Source: Micropterix aruncella (lineage: Eukaryota; Arthropoda; Insecta; Lepidoptera; Micropterigidae). From it: a stretch of 64,000 nucleotides of DNA. This document shows positions 1 through 15,343 of the stretch, in pieces (within the stretch, counting starts at the first letter, position 1; every line of letters starts with the position of its first letter). A program made the translations under genes and the position numbers. Under the pieces are notes generated by a model. That model was not told the origin of the DNA and ran no database searches. It was given only the letters and a program-made list of their open reading frames with translations. The DNA lies in assembly GCA_944548615.1 (NCBI GenBank), contig OX155980.1:41189365-41253364 (forward strand), in the 5' to 3' direction.

Positions 1-597
1 CACCAAATTACACAAATCGGATAACAATTTTATTCTGCCAGAAGATTCGACCGCTAATCTACTTATTATGTAAGGCAAAACAGGCGAGTTGCTTTTTGTA
101 AAATCTCTCTACTCTCTAAACTAGTGGTTTTCAAGCGATGTGCCTCGGCACAATGGTTTGCCGCATGCATCCTCCTGCTGTGCCGCCAGGTTTTTGGGTT
201 ATTCATTATCAGATAAGGAAACGCAACTTTTACATGTATGGACTTATTGGACAAAGTTGGATTTCGTGACGGATTTGAACCAGCATATTAATAAATTAGA
301 TGCAAGTAAGCAGGAGCGAAATAAGAATATGCTGACATAATCTCATGAAATGAGAGGTTCTGTCGATAAATTAATTCCGCGGAAAGGCAAAATTAATAAT
401 GGCTTTTTTTTATATTTATTTTAACATAACATGCGAAATTCATAAAATGGTCATACCAAGTAATGGTGCGAAGTAAACGACGACCCACATCCACATGACC
501 ATGCGCAGCGCATGCCCAACTAGGCCGACGTATAGCCTGTATCTGGGCATACGATTTATTTTCAGACTTGGGTGGAGAAGCATAACTGACATAGGAC
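1..597. other. no gene recognised
   Basis: I see only short ORFs on both strands without recognisable domains, no splice-like structure and no repeat relation to the rest of the window. Treated as unannotated intergenic DNA. Confidence 0.5.
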
Positions 598-676
598 ACA
601 TACACTTATACACACACATATCTGTGTATATATATACATATACATATACATACATACACACATACACATATATGTT
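598..676. repeat. mixed (CA)n/(TA)n microsatellite
   Basis: Alternating TACACA, TATATA and CATACA blocks, visibly low complexity and imperfect. The ORFs crossing it (poly Tyr/Thr/Val) are products of the repeat and not genes. Confidence 0.8.
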
Positions 677-1915
677 ACATTATGTTTATTATCTTATATC
701 ACATTTATATGCAGGTATATTATTTCTAAGAGATGATTTGCAGAAGATCTCTGTCCATTATTCGTGTCTGTAAGGCTGTTCATAACGACTCATTTTTATA
801 CTTTTCTCGTACTTTTGGAATATATTGCCATAAATTAGCTTTCAGCAAGACGAAATTTATGGTTTTGTGACGCTTCAAAAATAGTTCATTTTTACTTTTT
901 GAACTAAATTTGTCGTGGTTTTTAAAAAAAAAAACATTTTTGTCGTTGAAAATGAAACGCTTGCTAGTTCCAGACATTATTATCACTGGAAGATAATTTT
1001 TCGTATTTTTTTTAGTAAACGAATGGTATCTATAACTTTAACATATTAGAAACATGGAGAATTAAAAATCCTGATAATCCACGTGCTCTTACAGCAGTAT
1101 TTGTCAAGTATTTTCCTAATATTGGCATTCACATATACGATTGGGTAAGATACCCCTTCAATATGTATTTAAAATAGGTGTTTTACACTTTACACTCTTC
1201 ATAAACCCACCTGTGTGCCAGAATGACTCGACTCGACTAACATTTTTAGACCAAGAAAAGGTTTATAGCCACTGCTCTAAACTAATGCACAAACCAATAT
1301 ACAAACCAGACTACTTGAAATCTTATTTAGTGAAGCACCATTATAAGCATTTACGTCTTATTTGTGCGCTGGTTTGAGCAGCACCGAGAATCGACAAAAA
1401 GCAATTCGCCTGTTTTGCGTTACAGAATACCAGCAATTTTCAGTTTAAAGGCAGCTACGAGGTCCAGGTTATACGGGTGATAGCCAATATATTTATGATT
1501 GATTTATATAGTATTGCGTTATCATAACCCCGTTAGGAATAATGCCAACCGAAAACCCCGTGCATTAGCAACCAATCAACCGAAGCGATTACACTATAAA
1601 TTGACCTTATTTTTCTACTAGCGATAAAGTGACAAGGTTCTTCATTGAATCTAATTACTTTTACTTTTACATTGGCGATATTCGATACGCTGAACTCATT
1701 CGTCATAGCCATCATTACGCTGGAAAGAACAAAGAGTTGCCATGAAATTCACCGACCAAGGTTCTGGGCTGACTACTATTTCATCAGCTACTATAAATGA
1801 GCCATATTTCATCACATATTTTTGAGTATGGTGAAATTTTATGTGATTACTTTTGATAACTAAGAATAATAACATAACTTGTTATCCGTATCTGGTCACA
1901 GACTCGATATTTTCT
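677..1915. other. no gene recognised
   Basis: AT-rich DNA with scattered ORFs of 60-78 codons that lack recognisable motifs. I cannot assign it to any family. Confidence 0.45.
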
Positions 1916-2177
1916 CAAACTCCTCCGTGGATGCGGCACGACTCTGAAATGCTTTACCGAATAATGTCAGATTTGCTACCAGCATCGCCTCACATCAAGG
2001 CCAGGCTCAAGCAGCACGTAAACCTAAAACAGTAACATAACTAACCCTCCGCCTCCCTCTCCCTCCACCCTCTCATCGGTTCCATTACCTTCCATCATCT
2101 CCTTCCTTCGCTTTGCTTCTTTATTTAATTTTATTAATTAGTTTTCCTTTCGTTATTATTATTTTTTATTCTATTAT
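1916..2177 (+). pseudogene. LINE 3'-end remnant (end of ORF2 plus 3'UTR)
   Basis: The stretch around 1955-2035 reads, with frame breaks, like the extreme C-terminus of a CR1/Jockey-type non-LTR retrotransposon ORF2 (LP-N-NVR ... I-x-x-K-A-R-L-K-Q-H). It is followed by a 3'UTR beginning AACATAACTAACCCTCC and a long C+T-rich run. The same ORF end and the same UTR start occur at 14083-14164 joined to 22345-22480, so the two are copies of one LINE family. Only the last part is present, as expected from 5' truncation on insertion. A MITE begins at 2178 inside or at the end of its 3'UTR. Seen: the sequence match between the two loci. Inferred: the LINE identity. Confidence 0.5.
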
Positions 2178-2767
2178 TAAGCTATTGCATAGCTTTTATC
2201 GCGGGCCTACTAGGCCAGCGCGGCGACCGAATGAAGAAATTTCTTAACGAAAATTAATGATTTTAAACTCATAATTACGTGTAAATGACTACTGCTTACG
2301 ATTCGAAAAAAATATATGTTAAACAAGAACATTTTCCTAATATTCTTAGCTTTGAATATTTTAGATTTTGTTTATATTACATAGTGTAATTAATTTGTGA
2401 AATTAGGTCTAACCGAACACAAAAACGACTACTACGCAAATACTATCTGGAGTATTATTATGAAACCTGAACCATTTTAATGATAATTTAATTATCTATC
2501 TTTTTATCTACGATTTCTTCGAATAATCCGGTTTTTTTGCTTTATCGAATAAAAAATTCGTGCGCGGCGCTCTATCGGAAGACGTTTAAATTATTCCGAA
2601 TCATCATACCGCAACCGCAAATGATTCGGAATAATTTCAACGTTTTCCGATAGAGCGCAGTTATCTGATATCAGAAAAAATAAAATAAATAAATAATTAT
2701 AATTACATAAGTTGTTAAAAATGCTATGCAATAGCTTTACCGCGGCAGTCCTCGAGTGCCACACGTA
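2178..2767 (+). mobile_element. palindrome-bearing MITE, copy 1
   Basis: About 586 bp between two TA dinucleotides. It begins AGCTATTGCATAGCTTTTAT and ends GAGTGCCACACG. An internal inverted repeat at about 2567-2658 has arms of roughly 40 bp that start GCGCTCTATCGG and end CCGATAGAGCGC, around a short loop. The sequence AGCTATTGCATAGC is terminal at the left end but lies about 28 bp inside the right end, so the ends are asymmetric. There is no coding capacity. Related copies are at 26250, 35611, 38456, 41576, 43421 and 61285. The class is unknown to me; TA flanks would fit a Tc1/mariner-type element but do not prove it. Confidence 0.75.

Positions 2768-5804
<3,037 letters not shown>

Positions 5805-5858
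<54 letters not shown>
5805..5858. repeat. (TA)n segment between two Helitrons
   Basis: 54 bp of pure TA separating the 3' end of Helitron 1 from the 5' TC of Helitron 2. Confidence 0.95.
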
Positions 5859-5862
<4 letters not shown>

Positions 5863-8800
5863 ATATATAAAAAGAGAAGTTCCGATTCACTCATTCATTC
5901 ATTCACTCATTCATTCACTGACTGACTCATCAACGCCCAGCCCTAACCCTTAGACCTAGGAAGCTGAAATTTTTAACATAGGTTCCTTTTAGGACGCAAA
6001 CGCTCACTAAGGGCGGATTTTTCGAAATTCAACCCCTAAATGGGTGAAAAGGGGTTTCACAGTTTGTATGAAAAACCTATATAGATGTACTTTTTAATTC
6101 GATACTTTGAAAGACTACTCTAATAAACAAATAAGGAAATAGGTGTTTCATGTTTTTTCAAAATTCTACCCTTAAAGGGGAAAAACGGGGGTTTAAAATT
6201 TGTATGGACAAACGATTTTAGATGGACTTTTTATTTCGAAAGTTTGTAAGATTACTCTAATAAATAAATAGGGAAACACGTGTTTCATATTTTTTCAAAA
6301 TTCAACCCCTAAAGGGGTGAAAAGGGGTTTCGAAATGTTTATAGAGAGACGATATAGATGTACTTTTTAATTCGAAACTTTGTAAGATTACTCTAATAAA
6401 CAAATAAGAAAACAGGTGTTTCATGTTTTTTCAAAATTCAACCCCTAAAGGGGTGAAACGGGGTTTCAAAATTTGTATGAATGAACAATATTAGATGTGC
6501 TTTTTATTTCGAAACTTTGTAAGATTACTCTAATAAATAAATAAGGTAACACGTGTATCATATTTTTTCAAAATTCAACCCCTAAAGGGGTGAAGAGGGG
6601 TTCCAAAGTTTATATGGAAAATCGATATAGATGTACTTTTTAATTCGAAACTTTTTCAGATTACTCTTATGAACAAATAATCAAATAGGTGTTTTATGGT
6701 TTTTCAAAATTCCGCCCCTAAAGGGGTAATACGGGGGTTTAAAGTTTGTATGGATAAACGATTTTAGATGGACTTTTTATTTCGAAAGTTTGTAAGATTA
6801 CTCTAATAGATAAACAAGGAAACACGTGTTTCATATTTTTTGAAAATTCAACCCCTAAAGGGGTGAAAAAGGGTTTCCATTTTTTTATGAAGAAACGATA
6901 TAGATGTACTTTTTAATTCGAAAGTTTGTAAGATTACTCTAATAAGCAAATAAGAAAACAGGTGTTTCATGTTTTTTCAAAATTCGACCCCTAAAGGGGT
7001 GAAAAGGGGTTCCAAAGTTTGAATGGAAAATCGATATAGATGTACTTTTTAATTCGAAACTTTTTAAGATTACTCTTAAAAACAAATAATCAAATAGGTG
7101 TTTTATGGTTTTTCAAAATTCCGCCCCTAAATGGGTAATACGGGGGTTTAAAGTTTGTATGGATAAACGATTTTAGATGGACTTTTTATTTCTAAAGTTT
7201 GTAAGATTACTCTAATAAATAAATAAGGAAACACGTGTTTCATAATTTTTGAAAATTCAACCCCTAAAGGGGTGAAAAAGGGTTTCCATTTTTATGAAGA
7301 AACGATATAGATGTACTTTTTAATTCGAAACTTTGTAAGATTACTCTAATAAACAAATAAGAAAACAGGTGTTTCATGTTTTTTCAAAATCCAACCCCTA
7401 AAGGGGTGAAACGGGGTTTCAAAATTTGTATGAATGAACAATATTAGATGTGCTTTTTATTTCGAAACTTTGTAAGATTACTCTAATAAATAAATAAGGA
7501 AACACATGTATTATATTTTTTTTTAATTCAACCCCTAAAGTGGTGAAAAGGGGTTCCAAAGTTTGTATAGAAAATCGATATAGATGTACTTTTTAATTCG
7601 AAACGTTTTAAGATTACTCTTATAAACAAATAATCAAATAGGTGTTTTATGGTTTTTCAAAATTCCGACCCTAAAGGGGTAATACGGGGGTTTAAAGTTT
7701 GTATAGATAAACTATTTTAGATGGACTTTTTATTTCGAAAGTTTGTAAGATTACTCTAATAAATAAATAAGGAAACAAGTGTTTCATATTTTTTTTAAAT
7801 TCAAGCCCTAAAGGGGTGAAAAAGGGTTTCGATTTTTTTTATGAAGAAACGATGTAGATGTACTTTTTAATTCGAAACTTTGTAAGATTACTCTAATAAA
7901 TAAATAAGAAAATAGGTGTTTCACGTTTTTTCAAAATTCAACCCCTAAAGGGGTGAAACGGGGTTTCAAAATTTGTATGAATGAACAATATTAGATGTGC
8001 TTTTTATTTCGAAACTTTGTAAAATTACTCTAATAAATAAATAAGGAAACACGTGTATCATATTTTTTCAAAATTCAGCCCCTAAAGGGATGAAAAGGGG
8101 TTTCGATTTTTTTATGGAGAAACGATATAGATGTACTTTTTAATTCGAAACTTTGTAAGATTACTCTAATAAACAAATAAGACAATAGTTGTTTCATGTT
8201 TTTTCAAAGTTCAACCCCTAAGGGGGTGAAACGGGGTTTCAAAATTTGTATGAATGAACAATATTAGACGTGCTTTTAATTTCGAATGTAGGAGGAGGAA
8301 TGTGCTGTAGGAGTACTCTAATAAAAAAAAACCAAAATGCGATTTTCGTGGTTTTTCCTAAATTCAACCCCTAAAGGGGTGGAAAGGGGTTATAAAATTA
8401 ATATGAAGAAACGTTATTGATGGTCTTTTTAATTCGAAACTTTGTTAGGTTACTCTATTAAACAAATAAGAAAATAAGTGTTTAATTTTTTTTTTATTCT
8501 ACCCCTAAAGGGGTGAAACAGGGTTCCACACTTTGTAGGAATAAACAACATTAGATGTGCTTTTTATTTCGAAAATTCGAAGGATTACTCTAATAAAAAA
8601 GTAAGTAAATACGTCTTTCGTGGTTTTTCAAAATTCAACCCCTAAACGGGTGAAAAGGGGTTATACAATTTGTATGGAGAAACGATACAGATAGACTTTT
8701 TAAATCAAAACTTTGTAATATTACTCTCATAATCAAATAAACAAATGGGTCTTTCATGGTTTTTCAAAATTTCGCACTTAGAGGGGTAAAACGGGGTTTT

Positions 8801-9825
8801 AAAGTTTGTATGGATAAACGATTTTAGATGGACTTTTTATTTCGAAACTTTGTAAGGTCACTCTAATAAATAAATAAGGAAACACGTGTTTCATATTTTT
8901 TCAAAATTCCACAACTAAAGGGGTGAAAGGGGTTTCAAAATTTGTATGGAAAACGATATAGATATACTTTTTAATTCGAAACTTTGTAAGATTACTCGAA
9001 TAAACAAATAAGCAAATATGTCTTTTGTGTTTTTTCAAAATTCAACCCCTAAAGGGGTGAAACGGGGTTTCAAAATTTGTATGAAAAAACGATATTAGAT
9101 GAACTTTGTAGGATTACTTTAAAAACCATCTAAGCAAATATGTGTTTCGTATTTTTTTGAAATTTCACCCCTAATGGCGTAAAAAGGGGTGTTTAAGTTT
9201 GTATGGAGAAACGATATTAGATGGACTTTTTATTTTGAAACTTTGTAGGATAACTATTATAAACAAATAATTAAATACGTCTTTCGCGTTTTTTCACAAT
9301 TCATCCCCTAAAGGCGTGAAAAGGGGTTTAAAATTTGTATGGAGAAACGATATTAGATGGAAATTGTATACTCTAATAAACATTTAGGCAAATACGTATT
9401 TAGTATTTTTTTAATTCAACCCCTAATGTGGTGAAAAGGGGTTTAAATGATAATAAACAAATAAGCAAATGCATGTTTCATATTTTTTTTAAATCTGCCA
9501 CTTAGGGGGTGAGAAGAGGTAAATAACCCTAAAAATCAAAAAAGAAGTCGCGCGCGACGGTTCCCGGACGTGAGAAGGCGCTAGAACCTCATTATAAATT
9601 CATCATTTGTCTCGATAACATGCGTAGCGCAAGCACCGCGATCGTCACATCTTCACGCCTTAATTACTTAGTTGATCATCATGAAGTACATATTGACAGG
9701 AGTACCTACAGAGAAGGACGTTAGATACCTTTATATATTACACGCAAAAACTTACCACTTGACTGGGAAAAAGGGATCTATCTTAACCCAAATTTAACGC
9801 GTGCGAAGCCGCGGGCAACAGCTAG
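5859..9825 (+). mobile_element. non-autonomous Helitron 2 (3967 bp) with internal satellite
   Basis: It starts A|TCTCATATATAAAAAGAG and continues with the CATTCATTC/CTGACTGACTC and CAACGCCCAGCCCTAACC stretch typical of lepidopteran Helitron 5' regions. It ends GCGTGCGAAGCCGCGGGC, AACAG, CTAG|T at 9822-9825, a canonical hairpin plus CTAG. Both ends sit precisely in (TA)n. There is no transposase or RepHel ORF; nearly all the interior (about 5985-9510) is a ~137-bp tandem array. A GC-rich 3' portion follows (about 9545-9600). Confidence 0.8.
5985..9510 (+). repeat. ~137-bp tandem array with four-unit higher-order pattern
   Basis: About 26 units, marked by AACCCCTAAAGGGGTGAAA at roughly 6030, 6168, 6303, 6440, 6577, 6713, 6848, 6985, 7122, 7259, 7393, 7530, 7665, 7800, 7940, 8078 and 8213, then more divergent units to about 9500. 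Units fall into variants told apart by the stretch after the marker: C (ATTTTAGATGGAC, GGGGGTTTAAA), B (GATATAGATGTAC), A (AATATTAGATGTGC), D (GGTTCCAAAGTTT). Their order C-B-A-D recurs at about 6168, 6713 (A missing), 7122 and 7665, giving a ~545-bp higher-order repeat. Each unit carries a CCCCT-AA-AGGGG inverted repeat. Confidence 0.85.
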
Positions 9826-10049
9826 TATATATATATATACCTATATATATTCAAATCGGGCCTATCGATGATTCGCACGCAAAATTGCATAATATGCATC
9901 TTGTCCATGTTGACTATAAGTATGTTAGCTGAGAACCAAGTAGAAGAAGTACTAGATTGTTGTATCGGTAAAAAAAAGGTTTACATTATGACGTCATGTT
10001 CTAACGCTTATCATTTGAGAATCGAATTTCGAATGCGAAAGTCATAGAG

Positions 10050-10520
10050 CTAAGACGTCATCTCGTATATGATATTTTCTCTATCGATTTTAAAGTCAAC
10101 CCCTGCCAAGATCGCTTGACAAGGTTTACCGATCTGGTCGGTTGATGGTGACAATATCTGCATATATAAATTATTGACATACTTGAAAGCGCCTAGTAGA
10201 TAGTTCACAAACACGAGAAATAAAAAGTTTCCGAGGCCAGAGTCCTGGGGAACGCCAACCGATGAAATGCAGTTATCCCTACCATCAAATGTTCTGTGAA
10301 TCCTGTTTGCCAGGAAGCTGCGAATCAAATTAAGAGAACAACTCCAGATGCTATAATGCTCGAGTTTCAGCAGGAGAAGAAAGTAACCAACCAAATCGAA
10401 AGCATGCAAAAGATCAAGTAAAAGTGCAACCACTCTTCTTCCTCGATCATGACTGCCAAGGATCGATTGCATCAGATTGATTTTCTTTAACTGCATATTC
10501 AAACCGCCCAAGTATGCCAT
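10050..10520 (-). pseudogene. LINE reverse-transcriptase fragment (CR1/Jockey-like)
   Basis: A 156-codon open frame matches the middle of a non-LTR RT: L-L-D-L-L-H-A-F-D (motif A), K-L-E-H-Y-S-I-W, then S-F-L-A-N-R, then G-V-P-Q-D-S-G-L-G (motif B, normally GVPQGS-LGP). The catalytic F-A-D-D box is lost: the matching place reads K-Y-V-N-N-L. No endonuclease or C-terminal domain remains in frame. It is a truncated and inactive copy. The frame staying open over 150 codons is probably chance or a recent decay. The clade is inferred from the motif spelling. Confidence 0.7.
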
Positions 10521-11188
10521 ACGGCGGGATTTGTAATCATGATTTCTTAAAAAAAAAAGACAAATGAAATCATTAAAGTTCAGTTTATATATTTTTTTTT
10601 ATTTTTGCTACGCAAAATCCTAACCTGGCTAGAAAAGACGATTAATAATATTTACTTTAAAATGTTCCCCGAGAGCAGACATATGCACGCTCTCTCGCAA
10701 ATCGCAAATATCACGTTGCTTTGCTCGCTTAGCAGGCCAAAATTAATATATGGGGGCTTGTAAATATAAGGTGACTAAGTATTTTATAGGACGAGAACAC
10801 CAAGGAGCTTTGATTTACGTATACATAGACATACTTCGTTTATTTATTTGGCGTCTATTTATTTTCTTCAATAATAATCAAAAACGGGTGAAATTAACCC
10901 TTAGACTATTTATATACTAACATATTAACAGTTAGACACACCTCAAAACCTAATCTCAAAAAATGACGAAATATTACTTGGTCTCCTTGTATTTCTAAGC
11001 TTCCAATTTTACGTTGGTGGAAGAGTCTCAGCCCAGCCCAATGAGCTTATTCCCATAGGTATTGAGTACCTCGAACAAAAAGACGATAAAGCGGTACCTA
11101 CCGTCGCAGTTTTTTTGTCACTTTTTAATTAATTAAGGTAACTAAAAACTCTTATATTTCAACTGGCTAAACGAGTACAACGAGGGTG
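10521..11188. other. no gene recognised
   Basis: AT-rich with homopolymer runs; no ORF with known motifs. Confidence 0.45.
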
Positions 11189-11289
11189 TACAATATCTCC
11201 AAAATTTACTACTGGAGATATTGTATACCCGTTATATAGTATATACTATACTATATTGTATTGTATACAATATCTCCAAAATTTACTAC
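11189..11289. repeat. short direct duplication forming a hairpin
   Basis: TACAATATCTCCAAAATTTA occurs at 11189 and again at about 11265. The first copy is followed by GGAGATATTG, which pairs with CAATATCTCC to form a 10-bp stem. The spacer is TATA-rich. Probably a small local rearrangement. Confidence 0.6.
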
Positions 11290-11309
11290 TCGGGCCTTAA
11301 ACAATTTCA

Positions 11310-12105
11310 TGCAATTAAACTGGAATGGAAAGGCATCAACATTCACGGAGGAGATTGTCAATCCTTAGATTTGCCGACGTCTTGTGTCTGCTCTCTGATA
11401 ACATTGAATACATGATGTCCATGATTGTAGAACTAAAGGAGAAATCCTGAAAACATCGATTGAAGATGAACATCCCAAATACAAAGATCATGACTAACCT
11501 GCTAATATAGTAGGTACTACCATTAATTACCTGTTTGACGTCGTAAGCCGTGTTTATCTAGGCCACAAGATCGTGCTGGGTGGAGAAACCAAACGCCAGA
11601 GATCGAAAGGTGGATTTCCTAATCCTGAGCAGCTTTCGGTGCAAATATCATAAGGCGCGCAGAATTCCCAATTAAACTGAATACTGAAGCGTTCTAGTAA
11701 TGTGCGTTGTCTTACTTTACTTGTATACCATTACTCTTAATCGACAGTCAGCCGAGAAAATTAGAGTTGTGCAAAGAGCGATGGAACGAATCATGCTCGG
11801 AATAAGAATGGAATAGATTTGGAGTAAGACAAAAATTAAAAACGCGTTGGAAACCATTGCAAGTTGAGAGGGACTGAACACAATGCCTAAATGGATCGTA
11901 GTCGGTGGACCATAAAAATGCTCGAATGAATACCACTCCTGAATATTAGGCCACGAGGCCGTCTACCTCACGTCGATGATGTCAGGTGACACCGAGGACG
12001 AGACTAAATGAGGAGGACACAAAATGTCAAAGCGTGGAAGACGTCAGTGGAAGTTTACGCGGAGGAAAATACCATAACAGAGGACGCAATGATGATGATG
12101 AATTC
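11310..12105 (+). pseudogene. RTE-type LINE 3' fragment
   Basis: Broken frames read in order like the RT-to-C-terminus part of a lepidopteran RTE element: G-I-N-I-H-G-G then L-R-F-A-D (11330-11380), V-Y-L-G-H (about 11550), and K-I-R-V-V-Q-R-A-M-E-R-I-M-L-G (about 11760). W-x-G-H-like and W-R-D-D-like pieces and the tail GATGATGATGAA follow at 12088-12102. An ATG-type microsatellite tail is usual for this group. Several frameshifts and stops are present, so it is dead. A second fragment of the same kind lies at 61890-62290 on the other strand. Confidence 0.7.
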
Positions 12106-14082
12106 ATTTAAGCGACCGATTCGTTATCTGTTTCGTTCTATCCTATAGTATACTGTATGCTGATTACCTACCTAAAATACATAAACTTCCCCTGATAACT
12201 ATCTCCTCTCTTATTCGTAGTCCACTGTTTCAATCGCTATTTAGACTCTGGTCGGTAGTAATAAATCCAAGTCTCACCAGTGATCACAAAACAATACAAA
12301 ACATATTTTACATCTACTACGTTTTTAGACTAGAGTTTGCATTCGACGCGGCACCTATGTATATCAACGAAACGTTCGTACCCTAACGTTCAGTTAAAAT
12401 TGATTAAATACCCTCACTCACCAGTCCACTTTGTCGCTCTGCCGTACGTAAGGAGGAAGTCTAAGTACCTATACATCTTTTCAAAAAAATGGGTAGCATT
12501 CATTACATTCAGAAACAAAAACTCAAATAACTGTATGATGTTCATTTCAAGAAAATTACCAAACAAGTCTTATCTAAACTGTTACATCAAACTAAACGAA
12601 AGTGTGTTGTATGTAAAATTAGAATAACTTTATTGTGCTATAAAAACATTACTTGATGAATATTACACTGATTTTATAAAACTAGACAATTTATGCACAA
12701 ATGGTGGACTTATCGCTATAGTCAATTATTATCTTACATTCAATCATTATCTTACAGGTATTTATCATTAGAATTTTTTCATTATTTACCTAGTTAAAAA
12801 CTTCAATTTGCTTCCTGTTTTCCTTGACTGTTGATTGGTTTCGTATCATTTGAGCACATTTACGAAAGTATCAGGGAGACGTATTTATTGTTTCGTCTGT
12901 CGTATTATTTAGTTAACCTATTAGAAACAGCAGGCGTGTATAACCAGCAAAATTACTTTCTTTTCCAAATAACAAAAATCTTTTATTAAATTTATTTATT
13001 ATATAACAAAGAAGAACAATAAATGAGAAATATACCGTCAAAAGGAGACAATAAAATTGATCTACATAGCTCTAGAATAGAGTAGGTATATGGACTCATG
13101 AATTCGTGGCATGGAGGCTTGTAAAAAGCAGAGCATCTAGATCTTAGGTAATAAATCGTAAACATTCCTAATTTAGTAGGAAGAATTTTTCTGAGATTTT
13201 AATATCCTCGATATCAGGCAATTGCTTGTCGTGTATCTCTTATTTTCTTCTGTCTCTCCTACTAATACATACTAAAATTCGGATAAACAATTCGAGCACA
13301 GAGTACTACTCACCATACTGCCATGAACACCAGAGTACCGTATACTCACCATAATGCGACATATGCAAGGGAAAATATCCGAAAAATACATGTTGACGAC
13401 AATAAATAGTAATGTAACATATGTATCTCCCCAAGGCGTTACGTCCCTCCCACAAGTTGTGGAAGAGATGCCACATTACCGATTTGTCGTTTCATTTTTT
13501 TTAATTACTTAATTTTAGGTTTGACATTATTGATTTGTGCTGAGTTTCATTGTTTATTATTGTGTAAGTGAAATAATAAATAAATCATTGAAATCAACTC
13601 CAAACCCCATTTTTTTATTGAACTTTTAACGAATAGAATGGTGTCTTTTATATAAACGTCTCTCTTGCTCACCTGTAAAAACATTGCTTTCCTCTATTGT
13701 ACACTCAATCAACATGCGCTAAATATTTAACCGCTGCGCTCAGCGGACAGCCGCAAATCAAATTATATCGGTTGACCAGTTGCCACGTCTCTGTCTTTTC
13801 AAACAAACTGTACACTGCTTTAGACATTCGAGCTAGACGTCATGTTATACTTAGTAGTGATGTGCCGAATAGTGATTGAACCGGATACCGGATTCCCCAT
13901 ATTTAGTTACTATTAAACCGAATATACGGTTAATCCGAATAGTTCGTTTTCTTGAAATAATTACTAACCAAACCTTTTGAAAATATATTCGCATAACAAC
14001 ATTTTTAAATACTTTGAAAACAGCATCGCACCTACCAATGTAGCCTGATGTAGTATTTTTTTATTGTCAATTATTATATTGT
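12106..14082. other. no gene recognised
   Basis: AT-rich. One open frame of 96 codons (12337-12627) has no recognisable motif. No repeat family found here recurs elsewhere in the window. Confidence 0.45.
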
Positions 14083-14164
14083 TACCAAATAATGTCAGAA
14101 CAGCCCTCAGCATCTCCACGTTCAAGGCCAAATTTCTCAAGAAGCACATTAACCCGAATCCAAT
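14083..14164 (+). pseudogene. LINE ORF2 C-terminal remnant, split by the BEL insertion (left part)
   Basis: It encodes L-P-N-N-V-R-T-A-L-S-I-S-T-F-K-A-K-F-L-K-K-H-I, the typical last residues of CR1/Jockey-class ORF2 proteins. The BEL element enters at the CCAAT at 14160-14164. The remainder continues at 22345 with AACATAACCAGCCCTCC, the 3'UTR also seen at about 2035. Only the 3' end of the LINE is recognisable. Confidence 0.6.
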
Positions 14165-15264
14165 TGGTTATAAAATCCATCAGTTATTTTCATGTGAGTT
14201 TTCTCTCACTGCTGAAGGGGTGGTTTTTGTGGACTGTAAATGTTATTTACCTTCGCGTTCTCTCGTTCTTCCTGGCCGCCGAATAGTCTCCCGTATCTGG
14301 TTCACACTCTATTAGATGGTCACACAGTGAAAGAGTTTATTTCAAAAGAACGTTTATTGTCCCTCAATTTACTCGTGAGTTACAGTATACACTTAAATTT
14401 TGCGCGCGAGTACGTGACCAGCCAAGGGCTGCCGTATGTACAACTATTGTCCCGCCGCTTAAGGGTCGTTCATTCTCGACCTCGGTATTTCTGTGACTGT
14501 TCGATTTTCCAAAATCGTTCACTAGCCTCGCTAAGGCCCCGCCACTCTAACCCGTGATTGGTTAAAAGGCAATGGCGGCGGTTAAGAGACCGGCCCACTG
14601 AGGGTTAAGGGGTGTGGCTTAGCGAGAGTACATATTATTCAATCAGGCTTACATGTTTAACTTAAATTAATCTCACCTTCATTGAAGGTAATTTTCTATA
14701 ATATGTATTACTACTACATTATCATTAGGTTTATAGCAAAAATAGTAGATTAAACATTAACAACACATCATATTTAGTACTTAAAATTACTTCGAATAGC
14801 TAGCATAGTTATAAGTATTTGATTTTATCCAAGCCTTCAGTCGAATAATTAATAGCCTCCTAATTACCTCAAACATTGCGATTATTTTGAGATTACCAGA
14901 TTTGTTTTAATATAAGAGGGTTGCGCGAGCGGCTTGCCGCGTCTACGATTTTTTGTTATCGGTCGACACCCTCGATATATCCACTCGGAGAAATGACAGG
15001 CTGTTAATTAATTAGGGGTCTTCGGCCCTTGAAGACGGCGATATATTATTACCAGGACCTTTCAAGGAATTTTGTCCTGCGTATTTAGTTAGGGCTTCCT
15101 TGCGGATGATTTTAATATTTGAATGAGCCGTATTTTGTTTCAGTGTCTGTTATTTATGTCTGTTATGGGGTGGCTCGAGCGTGTGAAAGAGGAATATAAG
15201 CTTCTAAGAATCGATCTCTCGCGAACAGCCACCCATATAGAGAATGCAAGTGATAATTCGTACA
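14165..15264 (-). repeat. BEL/Pao 3' LTR (1100 bp)
   Basis: Begins TGGTTATAAAATCC and ends AATTCGTACA on the plus strand. It is 80 bp shorter than the other LTR: the segment between two ACAGTAT heptamers of the 5' LTR is missing, leaving a single ACAGTAT at about 14382. Just inside it, the coding strand has a purine-rich GAGCGGCGAAA that may serve as the polypurine tract. Confidence 0.92.
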
Positions 15265-15343
15265 TTTCGCCGCTCATGGCAACGTGCCATTAAATTATTT
15301 TACGAATTATTTACCTTAGATCTACGTTATTTATATCTATGGC

